Assembly (NCBI RefSeq): GCF_902833225.1
Contig: NZ_CADFEI010000002.1
Location: 310,001-374,000, forward strand
Direction: 5' to 3'
Source: Burkholderia sp. BCC1644
GTDB taxonomy: Bacteria; Pseudomonadota; Gammaproteobacteria; Burkholderiales; Burkholderiaceae
DNA: 64,000 nt
In this document: piece by piece, positions 53,452 through 61,924 of the stretch
Layout of the letters: the number at the start of each line of letters is the position of its first letter
Numbering within the stretch: position 1 is the first letter of the stretch
Program-made: the position numbers and the translations under genes
Notes under the pieces: model-generated
What the model saw: the letters and a program-made list of their open reading frames with translations, nothing else
What the model was told of the DNA's origin: nothing
Databases searched by the model: none

Positions 53452-54375
53452 GTGCCCGCCGATCATCGTCTCGACCTGAACCTGTTTCGCGTGCTCGACG
53501 CCGTCTACGTGCACGGCGGCATCGGCGCGGCCGCCCGCGCGCTGCATCTCACGCAACCGGCCGTCACGCACGCGCTCAACCGGCTGCGTGCGCATTTCGA
53601 CGATCCGCTGTTCGTGCGCCAGGGCAATCGCGTCATACCGACCGAACGCACGCGCTCGATCATCGCGGAGGTGCAGCTGCACCTGAAAGGCCTGCAACGC
53701 ACCGTGCACGATCCGTCGGCATTCGATCCCGCGACGCTCGACCTGAGCATCGCCGTCGGCATTCGCGACGTGCTGGAATCCATTGCGTTGCCGCGGATCG
53801 TCGCCGCATTCGCCGACGAAGCGCCGGGCCTGCGGCTCGTGAGCCGCCGTATCGCGGTGCCCGACATCGAGCGCGAGCTCGCATCGGGCAATGCCGATCT
53901 CGTCGTCGATCGTCGCGTGCAGACGGGCCCGCGCATCGCGACCGAACACCTGCTCGACGATTCGCTCGTCGTCGCGCTGCGCCGCGATCATCCGCTGGCG
54001 TGCGACCCGCTGCGGCGCGGCGACTATTTCGCGGCGCAGCATATCGCGGTGTCGTCGCTCGGCGAGCCGCAATCGCTCGACGTGCTGCTCGGCAACGACG
54101 GACGCTTCCGCGATATCCGCCTCACCTGCCAGCACTATTTCGCCGCGTGCCAGATCGCCGCGACCGGCGACCTGCTGGTCACGCTGCCGCACACCTATGC
54201 GCTGCGGATGGCCGCGCTGCTGCCGATCATCGTGCGGCCGCTGCCGTTGCGGCTCAAGCCGTTTCCGCTCCTCGCGTACTGGCACGACTCGCGCGACACC
54301 GATCGCGCGCACCAGTGGGTACGCGAACGCATTGCCGCGCTCGTGCGCAGCAGCGCCGGCGTCGCGGACGCATAG
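53452..54375 (+). CDS. LysR-family transcriptional regulator
   Basis: 307 residues from a GTG at 53452. The N-terminal helix-turn-helix is LDLNLFRVLDAVYVHGGIGAAARALHLTQPAVTHALNRLRAHFDDPLF (shown in part), typical of the NodD/PcaQ-like branch beginning DLNLF. The substrate-binding half follows (DLSIAVGIRDVLE; LVVDRRVQTGPRI). The downstream OsmC gene, about 100 bases away, is a possible target. Confidence 0.92.
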   Translation: MPADHRLDLNLFRVLDAVYVHGGIGAAARALHLTQPAVTHALNRLRAHFDDPLFVRQGNRVIPTERTRSIIAEVQLHLKGLQRTVHDPSAFDPATLDLSIAVGIRDVLESIALPRIVAAFADEAPGLRLVSRRIAVPDIERELASGNADLVVDRRVQTGPRIATEHLLDDSLVVALRRDHPLACDPLRRGDYFAAQHIAVSSLGEPQSLDVLLGNDGRFRDIRLTCQHYFAACQIAATGDLLVTLPHTYALRMAALLPIIVRPLPLRLKPFPLLAYWHDSRDTDRAHQWVRERIAALVRSSAGVADA

Positions 54376-54476
54376 ATTGCACGGTGCGCGCACCGTCGCG
54401 ACCGGGACGGTATGCTGACGGCTGCGCGCCGTCACGCGGCGCCCGCCTTCCACTTCCCGCTTACCGGAGACTTGCC

Positions 54477-54878
54477 ATGTCGCTCATTCAAGCCGCTGCC
54501 GTACTCGATGCGGACGCACCCGATTACGTCGTCCAGCTGCAGGCCGGCACGCATGCGCTGACCGGCGACGAAGCGCCGCGCGAAGGCGGCCAGGGTCGCG
54601 GGCCGGCGCCGTACGAATTCGTGCTGGCCGGTCTCGCGCAATGCACGGCCGCGACGCTGCGCATGTACATGCAGCGCAAGACGTGGCCGGCCGTGCGCAT
54701 CGCCGTACGCACCGAGCTGCATGCCGATCGTGAAGGCGTGCAGTACGTGCGACGCGTCGTGACGCTCGACGGCCCGCTCGACGACGCGCAACGCCAGCGT
54801 CTCGCGGAAATCTGCGAGAAGACGCCGGTCACGCAGTTCATCAAGCGCGGCACGCGGATCGAAACGACGTTGAACTGA
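54477..54878 (+). CDS. OsmC-family protein
   Basis: 133 residues from the ATG at 54477, preceded by GGAGA. EGGQGRGPAPYEFVLAGLAQCTAATLRMY holds the conserved Glu and peroxidatic Cys of OsmC/Ohr-like proteins. A second Cys lies in LAEICEKTPVTQF. The two-Cys arrangement fits thiol-dependent organic hydroperoxide reduction. The convergent DyP peroxidase gene nearby fits the same theme. Confidence 0.92.
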   Translation: MSLIQAAAVLDADAPDYVVQLQAGTHALTGDEAPREGGQGRGPAPYEFVLAGLAQCTAATLRMYMQRKTWPAVRIAVRTELHADREGVQYVRRVVTLDGPLDDAQRQRLAEICEKTPVTQFIKRGTRIETTLN

Positions 54879-54927
54879 TGCACGCGGCGAGCGACATGCG
54901 ACAAGTGTGTCGCCGCCTGGAATGCAA

Positions 54928-54964
54928 AACGGGCGGGCCGCGCATGATGCGCGACCCGCCCGTT
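54928..54964. terminator. Bidirectional terminator hairpin between osmC-type and DyP genes
   Basis: AACGGGCGGG (54928-54937) pairs exactly with CCCGCCCGTT (54955-54964). An inner CGCAT/ATGCG pair extends the structure. The preceding AAAA gives a short T-run on the minus strand. It lies between two convergent genes. Confidence 0.75.
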
Positions 54965-54983
54965 CGTCGATGCTGCCTGGCGC

Positions 54984-55865
54984 TTACAGTCCGAGCGCGG
55001 ACAAGTCCAGCTTGCCGCCCTTCATCGGCGGGCACCAGAAATACGCGCCCGTCAGCGGCCGCGTGAAGCGGAACAGGCCGTCGACGATCCCGTCGTCCGC
55101 ACCGCTCATCCGGCGCATCTGCACGTCGAACGCGCGGAACGAGCAACCGAACGCGACGAAGTAAAGGCCCGCGCGACGCGCGTCCGACCACGGCGACGAA
55201 CGGCGCAGCATGAACGCCTCGGGCTCGAAGCTTTCCTGCGCGGTGCGCTTCACGTGCGCGAACTCGGGTGCGTCGTCGAGTTCCTCGTTGTCCGAGCGGC
55301 GGCGCCCGATGATGTTGTCCATGTCGCCCGACGGAATGCGCTCCATCTGGTCGAAGTCGTGCAGCCATTGCTGCACCGCGACGAAACTCGCACCGTCGAG
55401 CCCCGCGCCCTGCCCCGTCACGACTGCCGCCGCTACCGCGTCGTCGCCTTCCGGATTCTCGGTGCCGTCTTCATAACCGGACAGGTCGCGATCGTTCGAA
55501 TAGCGGAACCCGTCGACGGCATCCTGCAGCGCAAATGCCGGCGCGAGCGCGCGTTCGATCGCCCGCGCACGCAGCACGATCTCGCCGCGGTCGTCGGCGC
55601 GCAGCCAGACCCACACGTCGGCCGGCGTGGCCGGCAGCGTGCGGTCCTTCACCGCGAACGCCGGGAAGTCGGTCAGGCCCGGCACCGGACGCCCGAGGTG
55701 CGCAGCCAGCGACTGTCCGAAACCGACGACCGTGTCGCGTCCGTCGACGATCTCGCGCAGCGCGGCCAGTGCCGCTGCCACATTGCCGTCATTCGAAATC
55801 GTGAAAGTGAGGTATCGGGCTGCCGTGTCGATCGGAGCCAGGATGCCTTGCTGAACGTCGCTCAT
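54984..55865 (-). CDS. DyP-type heme peroxidase
   Basis: 293 residues from the ATG at 55865. GYEDGTENP is the GxxDG distal motif with the catalytic Asp, and FAHVKRTAQES carries the proximal heme His. The length fits the compact P/B subclass with ferredoxin-like repeats. No Tat signal is present, so it is cytoplasmic, or loaded into a capsid if an encapsulin exists; none is in the window. It oxidises peroxide with various donors. Confidence 0.93.
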   Translation of the reverse strand: MSDVQQGILAPIDTAARYLTFTISNDGNVAAALAALREIVDGRDTVVGFGQSLAAHLGRPVPGLTDFPAFAVKDRTLPATPADVWVWLRADDRGEIVLRARAIERALAPAFALQDAVDGFRYSNDRDLSGYEDGTENPEGDDAVAAAVVTGQGAGLDGASFVAVQQWLHDFDQMERIPSGDMDNIIGRRRSDNEELDDAPEFAHVKRTAQESFEPEAFMLRRSSPWSDARRAGLYFVAFGCSFRAFDVQMRRMSGADDGIVDGLFRFTRPLTGAYFWCPPMKGGKLDLSALGL

Positions 55866-56049
55866 CGTTTCCTCAGGAGTGTATCGGGGGTGAATCTGCA
55901 GGGCCGCAGCAACGTGCGCCGCTGGACGCCGAAGTGTAATCGATGCGCCTGCCGGCCCCTGCGTCGTCGCGCCGCGGAACGCCCGCGAAAGCAGGGCCGA
56001 AACCCTGAATACTAACCGTATCGACGCCGCAACGCCCATTCGTCAGACG

Positions 56050-56079
56050 TTGCGGCGCGCCGTACACTGCTGATAGAAT
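56050..56079 (+). promoter_or_regulatory. Sigma-70 promoter of the ABC transporter leader
   Basis: TTGCGG (56050-56055) and TAGAAT (56074-56079) with 18 bases between. It is followed by pyrimidine-rich short direct repeats (TCTTTTC, TCTTTTC, TCCTTTC at about 56078-56107) and then a strong ribosome site. Transcription would start near 56086, giving a leader of about 270 bases. Confidence 0.6.
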
Positions 56080-56131
56080 CTTTTCACGTCTTTTCGGCGT
56101 CCTTTCAACGTTCACTTCAGAGGAGGTGCAG

Positions 56132-56182
56132 ATGTTCCGAATGCCAGCCACCTTCTCGAACGTGGTCCCACGGCGCAGCTGA
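56132..56182 (+). CDS. Candidate 16-residue leader peptide
   Basis: A perfect AGGAGGTG ribosome site (56121-56128) precedes an ATG at 56132 and a 16-codon frame MFRMPATFSNVVPRRS ending in TGA at 56180-56182. It lies between a good promoter and the ABC transporter start at 56355. Such a strong site ahead of so short a frame is unusual and suggests a regulatory leader ORF. The downstream leader is T- and C-rich. No homologue is known to me. Confidence 0.55.
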   Translation: MFRMPATFSNVVPRRS

Positions 56183-56354
56183 TCCAGCCCGCCGTCCGCG
56201 CCGGCTCCCGAGTTTTCCGCTAACCCGTCAGCCGCGCTTTTCCCGACAGCCCGTTTTTGCGCTCCGCCCGCGTTTGCCGCGCGGCCCGGCTGTTGCGTTT
56301 TCGACGTTCTCCGAACCGGAAAGTCCCGTCGCGCGATGCGCCGGGCAACGATAA

Positions 56355-58217
56355 ATGACCAGAAAAACCTCCCATCTGGGCGGCCACGCATTCCAGGCCG
56401 TCTTCGGCTTCACCCTTCGTTACTGGCGCAAGCAGCCGGCGCGCATCGCCACGGTCGCGGGCTTCGCGCTGCTCGCCGCGCTCGCCGACGTCCTCACGCC
56501 GCTGTTCGCCGGCCGCCTCGTGGACGCGCTGTCGACCGGCCTGACCGACCGCGCCGCCGCGTGGCATTCGGCGCTCGTCGCGTTCGGCACGCTTGCCGCG
56601 CTCGGCATCGGCGCGACGGTGCTGCGCCAGGGCGTGTACCTGAACATCATCACGCTCACGCTGAAGATGATGAGCGAGATCGCCGCCGCGTCGTTCCACC
56701 GCGTGCAGCGCTTCTCGACCGACTGGCACGCGAACAGCTTCGCGGGCTCGACCGTGCGCAAGATCACGCGCGGCATCTGGGCGCTCGACCTGCTGAACGA
56801 CACCGTGCTGATCGCGCTGTTGCCGTCGGTCACGATGCTGGTCGGCGCCACCGTGCTGCTCGGCACGCACTGGCCCGTGATGGGGCTCGTCGTCGGCGCG
56901 GGCTCGCTGCTGTACATCTCGGTGACGGTCGCGGTATCGCTCGGCATCGTCGCGCCGGCCGCGCGGCTCGGCAACCTGTGGGACACGCGCATGGGCGGCG
57001 CGCTCGCCGACGCCGTGAGCTGCAATGCCGTGGTCAAGGCATTCGGCGCGGAAACGCGCGAGGAAGCACGGCTCGCGCGCGTGATCGGCAAGTGGCGGCA
57101 GCGCACGCGCCGCACGTGGGTGCGCGGCACGTTCAACGGCGGGCTGCAGGGTGCGATGCTCGTCGCGATGCAGGCCGCGATGATCGGCGTCGCGCTGCGG
57201 CTGTGGGCGAACAACGAGGCGAGCGTCGGCGACATCGCGTTCGCGCTGACGATGTTCTTCATGCTGCAGGGCTACCTGCGCGACGTCGGCATGCACATCC
57301 GCAACCTGCAGCGCTCGGTGAACGACATGGAAGAACTCGTCGCGCTCGAGCGCCAGCCGCTCGGCATCGACGATCGCCCCGATGCGCCGGCCATCCGGAT
57401 CGGGCAAGGCGAGATCCGCTTCGAGCACGTGACGTTCCGCTACGGCAACCATCCGGTGCCGCTGTACGACGACTTCTCGATGCGCATCGCACCGGGCGAG
57501 CGCGTGGGCCTTGTCGGCCATTCGGGATCGGGCAAGACGACGTTCATCAAGCTGATCCAGCGCCTGTACGACGTGTCGGACGGCCGCATCACGATCGACG
57601 GCCAGGACATCGCGCGCGTACGGCAGGATTCGCTGCGCAGCCAGATCGCGATCGTGCAGCAGGAGCCCGTGCTGTTCCACCGCACGCTTGCCGAGAACAT
57701 CGCGTATGCGCGCCCCGACGCGAGCCGCGCCGACATCGAGCGCGCCGCGCGCCTCGCCAGCGCGCACGACTTCATCGTCGCGCTGCCGGACGGCTATGAC
57801 ACGCTCGTCGGCGAACGCGGGATCAAGCTGTCGGGTGGCGAGCGCCAGCGCGTCGCGATCGCGCGTGCGTTCCTCGCCGATGCGCCGATCCTGATCCTCG
57901 ACGAAGCGACGTCGAGCCTCGACAGCGAAAGCGAACTGCTGATCCAGCAGGCGATGGAGCGGCTGATGGTCGGCCGCACGACGCTCGTCGTCGCGCACCG
58001 GCTGTCGACCGTGCGCGCGCTCGACCGGCTGCTCGTGCTCGATCGCGGCAAGGTGATCGAGGAAGGCAACCACGACGCGCTGATCCGCATCGACGGCGGC
58101 ATCTACCGCCGGCTGTTCGAGCGGCAGGCGCTGGAGCTCGCGAAGGGGTTGACCGATTCGCCGCGGCGCATGGTGGACGACGCCGCCGGGTCGGTCGGCG
58201 AGCCGGCCGAGGTGTGA
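56355..58217 (+). CDS. ABC exporter, fused permease and ATPase
   Basis: 620 residues. Six membrane segments occupy about 20-330 in the exporter (type IV) fold. The nucleotide-binding domain has Walker A GHSGSGKTT, the Q-loop IAIVQQEP, signature LSGGERQ, Walker B ILILDEAT and the H-loop VVAHRLS. It works as a homodimer or heterodimer; no partner half-transporter is adjacent. The substrate is probably a lipid, peptide or drug. It has a long leader with a candidate leader peptide and ends in a strong terminator. Confidence 0.93.
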   Translation: MTRKTSHLGGHAFQAVFGFTLRYWRKQPARIATVAGFALLAALADVLTPLFAGRLVDALSTGLTDRAAAWHSALVAFGTLAALGIGATVLRQGVYLNIITLTLKMMSEIAAASFHRVQRFSTDWHANSFAGSTVRKITRGIWALDLLNDTVLIALLPSVTMLVGATVLLGTHWPVMGLVVGAGSLLYISVTVAVSLGIVAPAARLGNLWDTRMGGALADAVSCNAVVKAFGAETREEARLARVIGKWRQRTRRTWVRGTFNGGLQGAMLVAMQAAMIGVALRLWANNEASVGDIAFALTMFFMLQGYLRDVGMHIRNLQRSVNDMEELVALERQPLGIDDRPDAPAIRIGQGEIRFEHVTFRYGNHPVPLYDDFSMRIAPGERVGLVGHSGSGKTTFIKLIQRLYDVSDGRITIDGQDIARVRQDSLRSQIAIVQQEPVLFHRTLAENIAYARPDASRADIERAARLASAHDFIVALPDGYDTLVGERGIKLSGGERQRVAIARAFLADAPILILDEATSSLDSESELLIQQAMERLMVGRTTLVVAHRLSTVRALDRLLVLDRGKVIEEGNHDALIRIDGGIYRRLFERQALELAKGLTDSPRRMVDDAAGSVGEPAEV

Positions 58218-58286
58218 CGCAGGCAGGTCGCGATGCGGCCCGACGGTGAGGTCATCACCGCCGGGCCGTGCCGGCAACCGGATCGA

Positions 58287-58314
58287 GGCCGTGCCACGCG
58301 CACGGCCTTTTTTT
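58287..58314 (+). terminator. Intrinsic terminator after the ABC gene
   Basis: GGCCGTGC (58287-58294), a five-base loop and GCACGGCC (58300-58307) are followed by seven T residues. This is a textbook Rho-independent terminator for the ABC transcript. Confidence 0.9.
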
Positions 58315-58422
58315 CGTCTGCGCGACGCGTTCGCCGCCCGCCGCCGAACCGCGCGCCGCCGCGTCGTCGTTTCCGGGATCACTTATCATGTCGACCAGGA
58401 AATTTGCAACGAGGGATCGACC

Positions 58423-59136
58423 ATGTTTACAGGCATTGTTCAGGGTGTTGGCACCATCAAGACCGTCGCGGATCACGGGGAACTGAGAACCTTCAGCATT
58501 GCATTCCCCGAGCGGTTCACCGACGACATCGAGATCGGTGCCAGCGTGTCGGTCGACGGCGTCTGCCTGACGGTGACGGCCATCCATTCGCCGGAGCTGA
58601 TCGACTTCGACGTGATGCTGCCGAGCCTGCGGATCACCACGCTGGCCGATCTCGTGACCGGCGCCCACATCAATGTGGAGCGGGCCGCGAAGGACGGCGC
58701 GGAAATCGGCGGGCATCCGTTGTCCGGCCATGTCGACTTCACCGGGACCATCCTGCACATCGCGGAGTCCGAGCACAACCGGATGGTACGCATCGGCGTG
58801 CCGGACGATTTCAAGCGGTATGTGTTCGCAAAGGGCTATATCGCGATCAACGGCTGCAGCCTGACGGTGTCCGACGTCAACCGCGACGAAGGCTGGTTCG
58901 ATGTCTGGCTGATTCCCGAAACGCGACGCGCGACGACCTTCGAAACGAAGGGCGTGAACGACAAGGTCAACATCGAGATCGAGCGCAGCACGCAGGTGGT
59001 CGTCGATACGATCCGTGAGTCGGTCAAGGAAACGCTGGGTGAGCTGACCGGCGTCGTCACGGCGCTGCTGGCGGAAAAAGGCATCGACATCGAGGAACTG
59101 CTGGCGCGCAACGTCGCGCGACTGCCGAAAAAGTAA
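58423..59136 (+). CDS. ribE: Riboflavin synthase, alpha subunit type
   Basis: 237 residues from the ATG at 58423 with GAGGG upstream. The paired lumazine-binding barrels are visible: MFTGIVQGVGTIKTV with VDGVCLTVTAI and INVERAAKDG, then GGHPLSGHVDFTGTI with KGYIAINGCSLTV and the TTFETKG end. It converts two 6,7-dimethyl-8-ribityllumazines into riboflavin. The C-terminus is about 25 residues longer than typical, with a helix VKETLGELTGVVTALLAEKG. No other rib genes are near, so it is a stand-alone copy, perhaps acquired. Confidence 0.9.
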   Translation: MFTGIVQGVGTIKTVADHGELRTFSIAFPERFTDDIEIGASVSVDGVCLTVTAIHSPELIDFDVMLPSLRITTLADLVTGAHINVERAAKDGAEIGGHPLSGHVDFTGTILHIAESEHNRMVRIGVPDDFKRYVFAKGYIAINGCSLTVSDVNRDEGWFDVWLIPETRRATTFETKGVNDKVNIEIERSTQVVVDTIRESVKETLGELTGVVTALLAEKGIDIEELLARNVARLPKK

Positions 59137-59336
59137 CGGATGCCCGCGTACCCGGTGATCCGCTGGATCACCGGGCACCGGCCGCCGTCAAGAAACACCT
59201 CGACCCACGGTTCCGATTCCTCGAAGGTCCAGAGGACGAGATCGAGATCGACCGGTTCGTCGTCGTCCGCGAAGCGGTAGCGCTGGCACGGCCTGGCAAG
59301 ACGTTTCGCCTCGGCCAGAAAGTCGTCGAGCGTCAT
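59137..59336 (-). pseudogene. 5' part of a gene truncated at the ribE boundary
   Basis: From the ATG at 59336 a leftward frame shows strong coding character for about 55 codons (MTLDDFLAEAKRLARPCQRY, then DEPVDLDLVLWTFEESEPWV and EVFLDGGR). It then runs into the hairpin and the antisense strand of ribE, where it makes no sense as protein. The C-terminal part seems to have been lost at or near 59150. The family is not recognised. It lies downstream of the CLC gene in the same direction. Confidence 0.55.
59151..59175. terminator. Perfect 11-bp stem-loop after ribE
   Basis: CCCGGTGATCC (59151-59161), loop GCT, GGATCACCGGG (59165-59175). It starts 15 bases after the ribE stop. No T-tract follows, so it may be a Rho-assisted terminator or mRNA stabiliser, or mark the junction of an inserted segment. 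Confidence 0.5.
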
Positions 59337-59430
59337 CGAATGTCTCTCGGTTGGTGTCCGGTGTCCAGTGAACTGAAACACCGCTCGGCCGATGGAGACA
59401 GCCGGTGGTCACGCTCCCTTTCGCCCCGCC

Positions 59431-60672
59431 TCACTCCGCTTCGGCCTGCGTCCCCTTCCCCACCGCCACGCGCTGCGCGCGGTAAATCCCCGCGTGCCCC
59501 GAAAACAGATACGCAACGACACACGCGACGATTGCATACACGCCGATGTCCGCGCCGAACAGTTCGATCGCCATGATCGTCGACGCGATCGGCGTGTTGG
59601 CCGCGCCCGCGAACACCGCGACGAACCCGAGCCCCGCAAGTACCGGCACCGGCAGCGCCAGCACCTGGCCAAGCGCGTTGCCGAGCGTCGCGCCGATGTA
59701 GAACAACGGCGTCACTTCGCCGCCCTTGAACCCTGACGCGAGCGTGACGACGGTGAACCCGAACTTGCCCGCGAAATCGTACAGCGGCAGCGGGCCGTGA
59801 AATGCCGCTTCGATCGTCGGGATGCCGAGGCCGAGATACTGCGGCACGTTCAGCACGGTGGCCGCCACGGCGACCAGCAGGCCGCCGAGCACCGGCTGCA
59901 GCGGCGCGTAGCGGACGACGCGGCGGAACCACGCGGTCAGCGCATGCGTCGCGAACGCGAACAGCCGCCCGACCACGCCGAACGCGACGCCCGCGACGAT
60001 CGTCACGGCCAGCCCCGTCGCCGACACGGCCGGCACGAACGGAATCGCATAGGCCGTGTGATGCACGCCCCATGCGCGGCACACGACGTCCGCGACGATC
60101 GCGGACGCGACGCAGGTCAGCAGCGCGTCGTACCGCACGCGCCCGATCGCGAGCACTTCGAGCCCGAACACGGCGCCCGCGAGCGGCGTGCCGAACACCG
60201 ACGCGAATCCGGCCGCGATGCCGCCCATCAGCAGCACGCGGCGATGCTCGCGATCGAGGCGGAACACCTGCGTGACGCGATCGGCAAGCGCGCCGCCCAT
60301 CTGCACGGCCGTGCCCTCACGGCCGGCCGAACCGCCGAACAGGTGCGTGACGACGGTCGCGACGAGCACGAGCGGCGCCATCCGCTTCGGCACGAGCGCC
60401 TTCGGATCGTGGATCTCGTCGATCAGCAGGTTGTTGCCGCGCGCGACCGACTGGCCGAAACGGTGATAGATCCAGCCGGTCGCGAAACCGGCGGCCGGCA
60501 ACCCCCACAGCAGCCACGGATGCGTGACGCGCGTGCCGGTCGCCCAGTCGAGCGCGATCAGGAACAACGCGGAAGCCGTGCCGGCGAGCACGCCGAGCAG
60601 CGCCGAGAGCGCGAGCCAGCGGCACACGTAGCGCACGGTCGCGAGAAGATCGGAAGAAGTCGTGAAAAACAT
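59431..60672 (-). CDS. CLC-F type fluoride/proton antiporter
   Basis: 413 residues from the ATG at 60672, with about 10-12 membrane helices. Two traits separate it from chloride CLCs: the selectivity loop reads ARGNNLLIDEIHDP (about 78-90) in place of GSGIP, and the next motif is GREGTAVQMGG (about 117-127) in place of GREGP. Both are hallmarks of the CLC-F subgroup. A fluoride riboswitch directly upstream confirms the role: expulsion of F- when it accumulates in the cytoplasm. Confidence 0.93.
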   Translation of the reverse strand: MFFTTSSDLLATVRYVCRWLALSALLGVLAGTASALFLIALDWATGTRVTHPWLLWGLPAAGFATGWIYHRFGQSVARGNNLLIDEIHDPKALVPKRMAPLVLVATVVTHLFGGSAGREGTAVQMGGALADRVTQVFRLDREHRRVLLMGGIAAGFASVFGTPLAGAVFGLEVLAIGRVRYDALLTCVASAIVADVVCRAWGVHHTAYAIPFVPAVSATGLAVTIVAGVAFGVVGRLFAFATHALTAWFRRVVRYAPLQPVLGGLLVAVAATVLNVPQYLGLGIPTIEAAFHGPLPLYDFAGKFGFTVVTLASGFKGGEVTPLFYIGATLGNALGQVLALPVPVLAGLGFVAVFAGAANTPIASTIMAIELFGADIGVYAIVACVVAYLFSGHAGIYRAQRVAVGKGTQAEAE

Positions 60673-60756
60673 GATTTCCAGATTCGACGGAACATCAAAA
60701 CCTGGGCGGCAGAATACCGCATGGACGGCCTGCGACCTCCTGACGACCCAGGAACA

Positions 60757-60846
60757 CGCAGGCATCATCAGCCGGGCAAACCGGCGGTTGAGGGTCGCAC
60801 CGCGCACAACGCGCCGGGAGCGGCCGCAGGGAGGCATGCCATCTCC
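60757..60846 (-). ncRNA. Fluoride riboswitch (crcB motif) in the CLC-F leader
   Basis: On the minus strand the 5' conserved block GGAGATGGCATGCCTCC (60846-60830) and the 3' blocks AACCGCC and GCTGATGATGCCTG (to about 60757) match the crcB-motif consensus. GGCAT in the first loop can pair with ATGCC at the 3' end to make the characteristic pseudoknot. A GC-rich variable stem separates them. It ends about 85 bases before the CLC start; a short GCGG/CCGC hairpin and GTTTT in that spacer could be part of the expression platform. Confidence 0.92.
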
Positions 60847-60856
60847 GCAGGCCGCC

Positions 60857-60886
60857 ATTCTACGCGATGCCGCGCATCGCCTGCAA
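60857..60886 (-). promoter_or_regulatory. Promoter of the fluoride riboswitch transcript
   Basis: On the minus strand TTGCAG (60886-60881) and TAGAAT (60862-60857) are separated by 18 bases. The predicted start site near 60850 is just before the first aptamer base, as expected for a riboswitch leader. It lies between the wspF 3' end and the aptamer. Confidence 0.75.
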
Positions 60887-60904
60887 TGCGGCCCCGGCGC
60901 GCCG

Positions 60905-61924
60905 TCAGTCCCGCAGCGGGCGCGTGATGCGCGAGATCAGTTGGGGCGCGATCCGCTCGAGCGGCAGGATCGCCGACGCCGCGCCGATCGCCGCGGCCGC
61001 CTTCGGCATCCCGTAAACCGCGCTGGTCGCCTCGTCCTGCGCAATCGTGTAGCACCCCTTCGCGCGCATCGCCTTCAGGCCGAGCGCGCCATCGCGCCCC
61101 ATTCCCGTCAGCAGCACACCGAGCGCGTCGCCCTGCCAGCCGTCGGCGACGCTGTTGAAGAACACGTCGATCGACGGCCGGTACGGCGTCTCGACCGGAT
61201 GCTGCGTGTAGCCGAGCACGCCGCGCGGCGACAGGTAAAGGTGATCGTTGGTCGCCGCGAGCAGCACTTCGCCGGCCTGCGGCACGCTGCCCTGCCGCGC
61301 GACGCGCACCGGCAGCCGCGTATAGCCGTCGAGCCACTCGGCCATCCCGTACGCGAACGCCTGGTCGACGTGCTGGACGATCACGAGCGCGGCCGGGAAA
61401 TCAGCCGGCAGCGCGCGCAGCAGCGCGGTGAGCGCAGTGGGCCCGCCCGCCGACGCGCCGATCGCGACGAGCGTCGGCTGGCCGCGCGCGGGCGCCGGCC
61501 CCGGCGCCACGAGCGCCGCGGTCCGGCTTTCGAGCAGCCGGCCGATCTGGTCGATCTTCGCGAGCAGCGCCTGCGGCGACGCGTCGGTCGACAGCCCGAG
61601 CGCGAGCGTCGGCGTGTCGACCGCATCGAGCGCGCCGGCCCCCATCGCCTCGTAGACCGACGACGTGTTCGCGCTGACGCTCGCCGTCACGATCAGGATC
61701 GCGCACGGCGCGCGCGCCATGATCTGGCGCGTCGCCGCGACGCCGTCGACCTTCGGCATCACGAGATCCATCAGCACGACGTCGGGCGGATGCGCGACGC
61801 AGAAATCGACAGCCTCGTCGCCATCGGTCGCGACCCACAGCACGCGATGATCCGCGCGCAGCGCGATCACGCGGCGCAGCGCCTCCACGGCCAGCGGCAG
61901 GTCGTTGACGATGCCGATGTTCAT
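60905..61924 (-). CDS. wspF: CheB-family protein-glutamate methylesterase, WspF type
   Basis: 339 residues. The receiver domain has PDVVLMDLVMP with the phospho-acceptor Asp53. The C-terminal methylesterase has the catalytic Ser in AIGASAGGPTA, the His in VIVQHVD and the Asp in LLTGMGRDGALG. Its ATG overlaps the stop of the hybrid kinase gene as ATGA. In Wsp systems this enzyme demethylates the receptor and resets signalling to low c-di-GMP. Its loss gives wrinkly, biofilm-rich variants in related bacteria. Confidence 0.9.
   Translation of the reverse strand: MNIGIVNDLPLAVEALRRVIALRADHRVLWVATDGDEAVDFCVAHPPDVVLMDLVMPKVDGVAATRQIMARAPCAILIVTASVSANTSSVYEAMGAGALDAVDTPTLALGLSTDASPQALLAKIDQIGRLLESRTAALVAPGPAPARGQPTLVAIGASAGGPTALTALLRALPADFPAALVIVQHVDQAFAYGMAEWLDGYTRLPVRVARQGSVPQAGEVLLAATNDHLYLSPRGVLGYTQHPVETPYRPSIDVFFNSVADGWQGDALGVLLTGMGRDGALGLKAMRAKGCYTIAQDEATSAVYGMPKAAAAIGAASAILPLERIAPQLISRITRPLRD

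Noticed and set aside
56220-58382. Minus-strand open frame of 720 codons opposite the ABC exporter
   Set aside because: Antisense shadow; the plus strand carries all ABC motifs.
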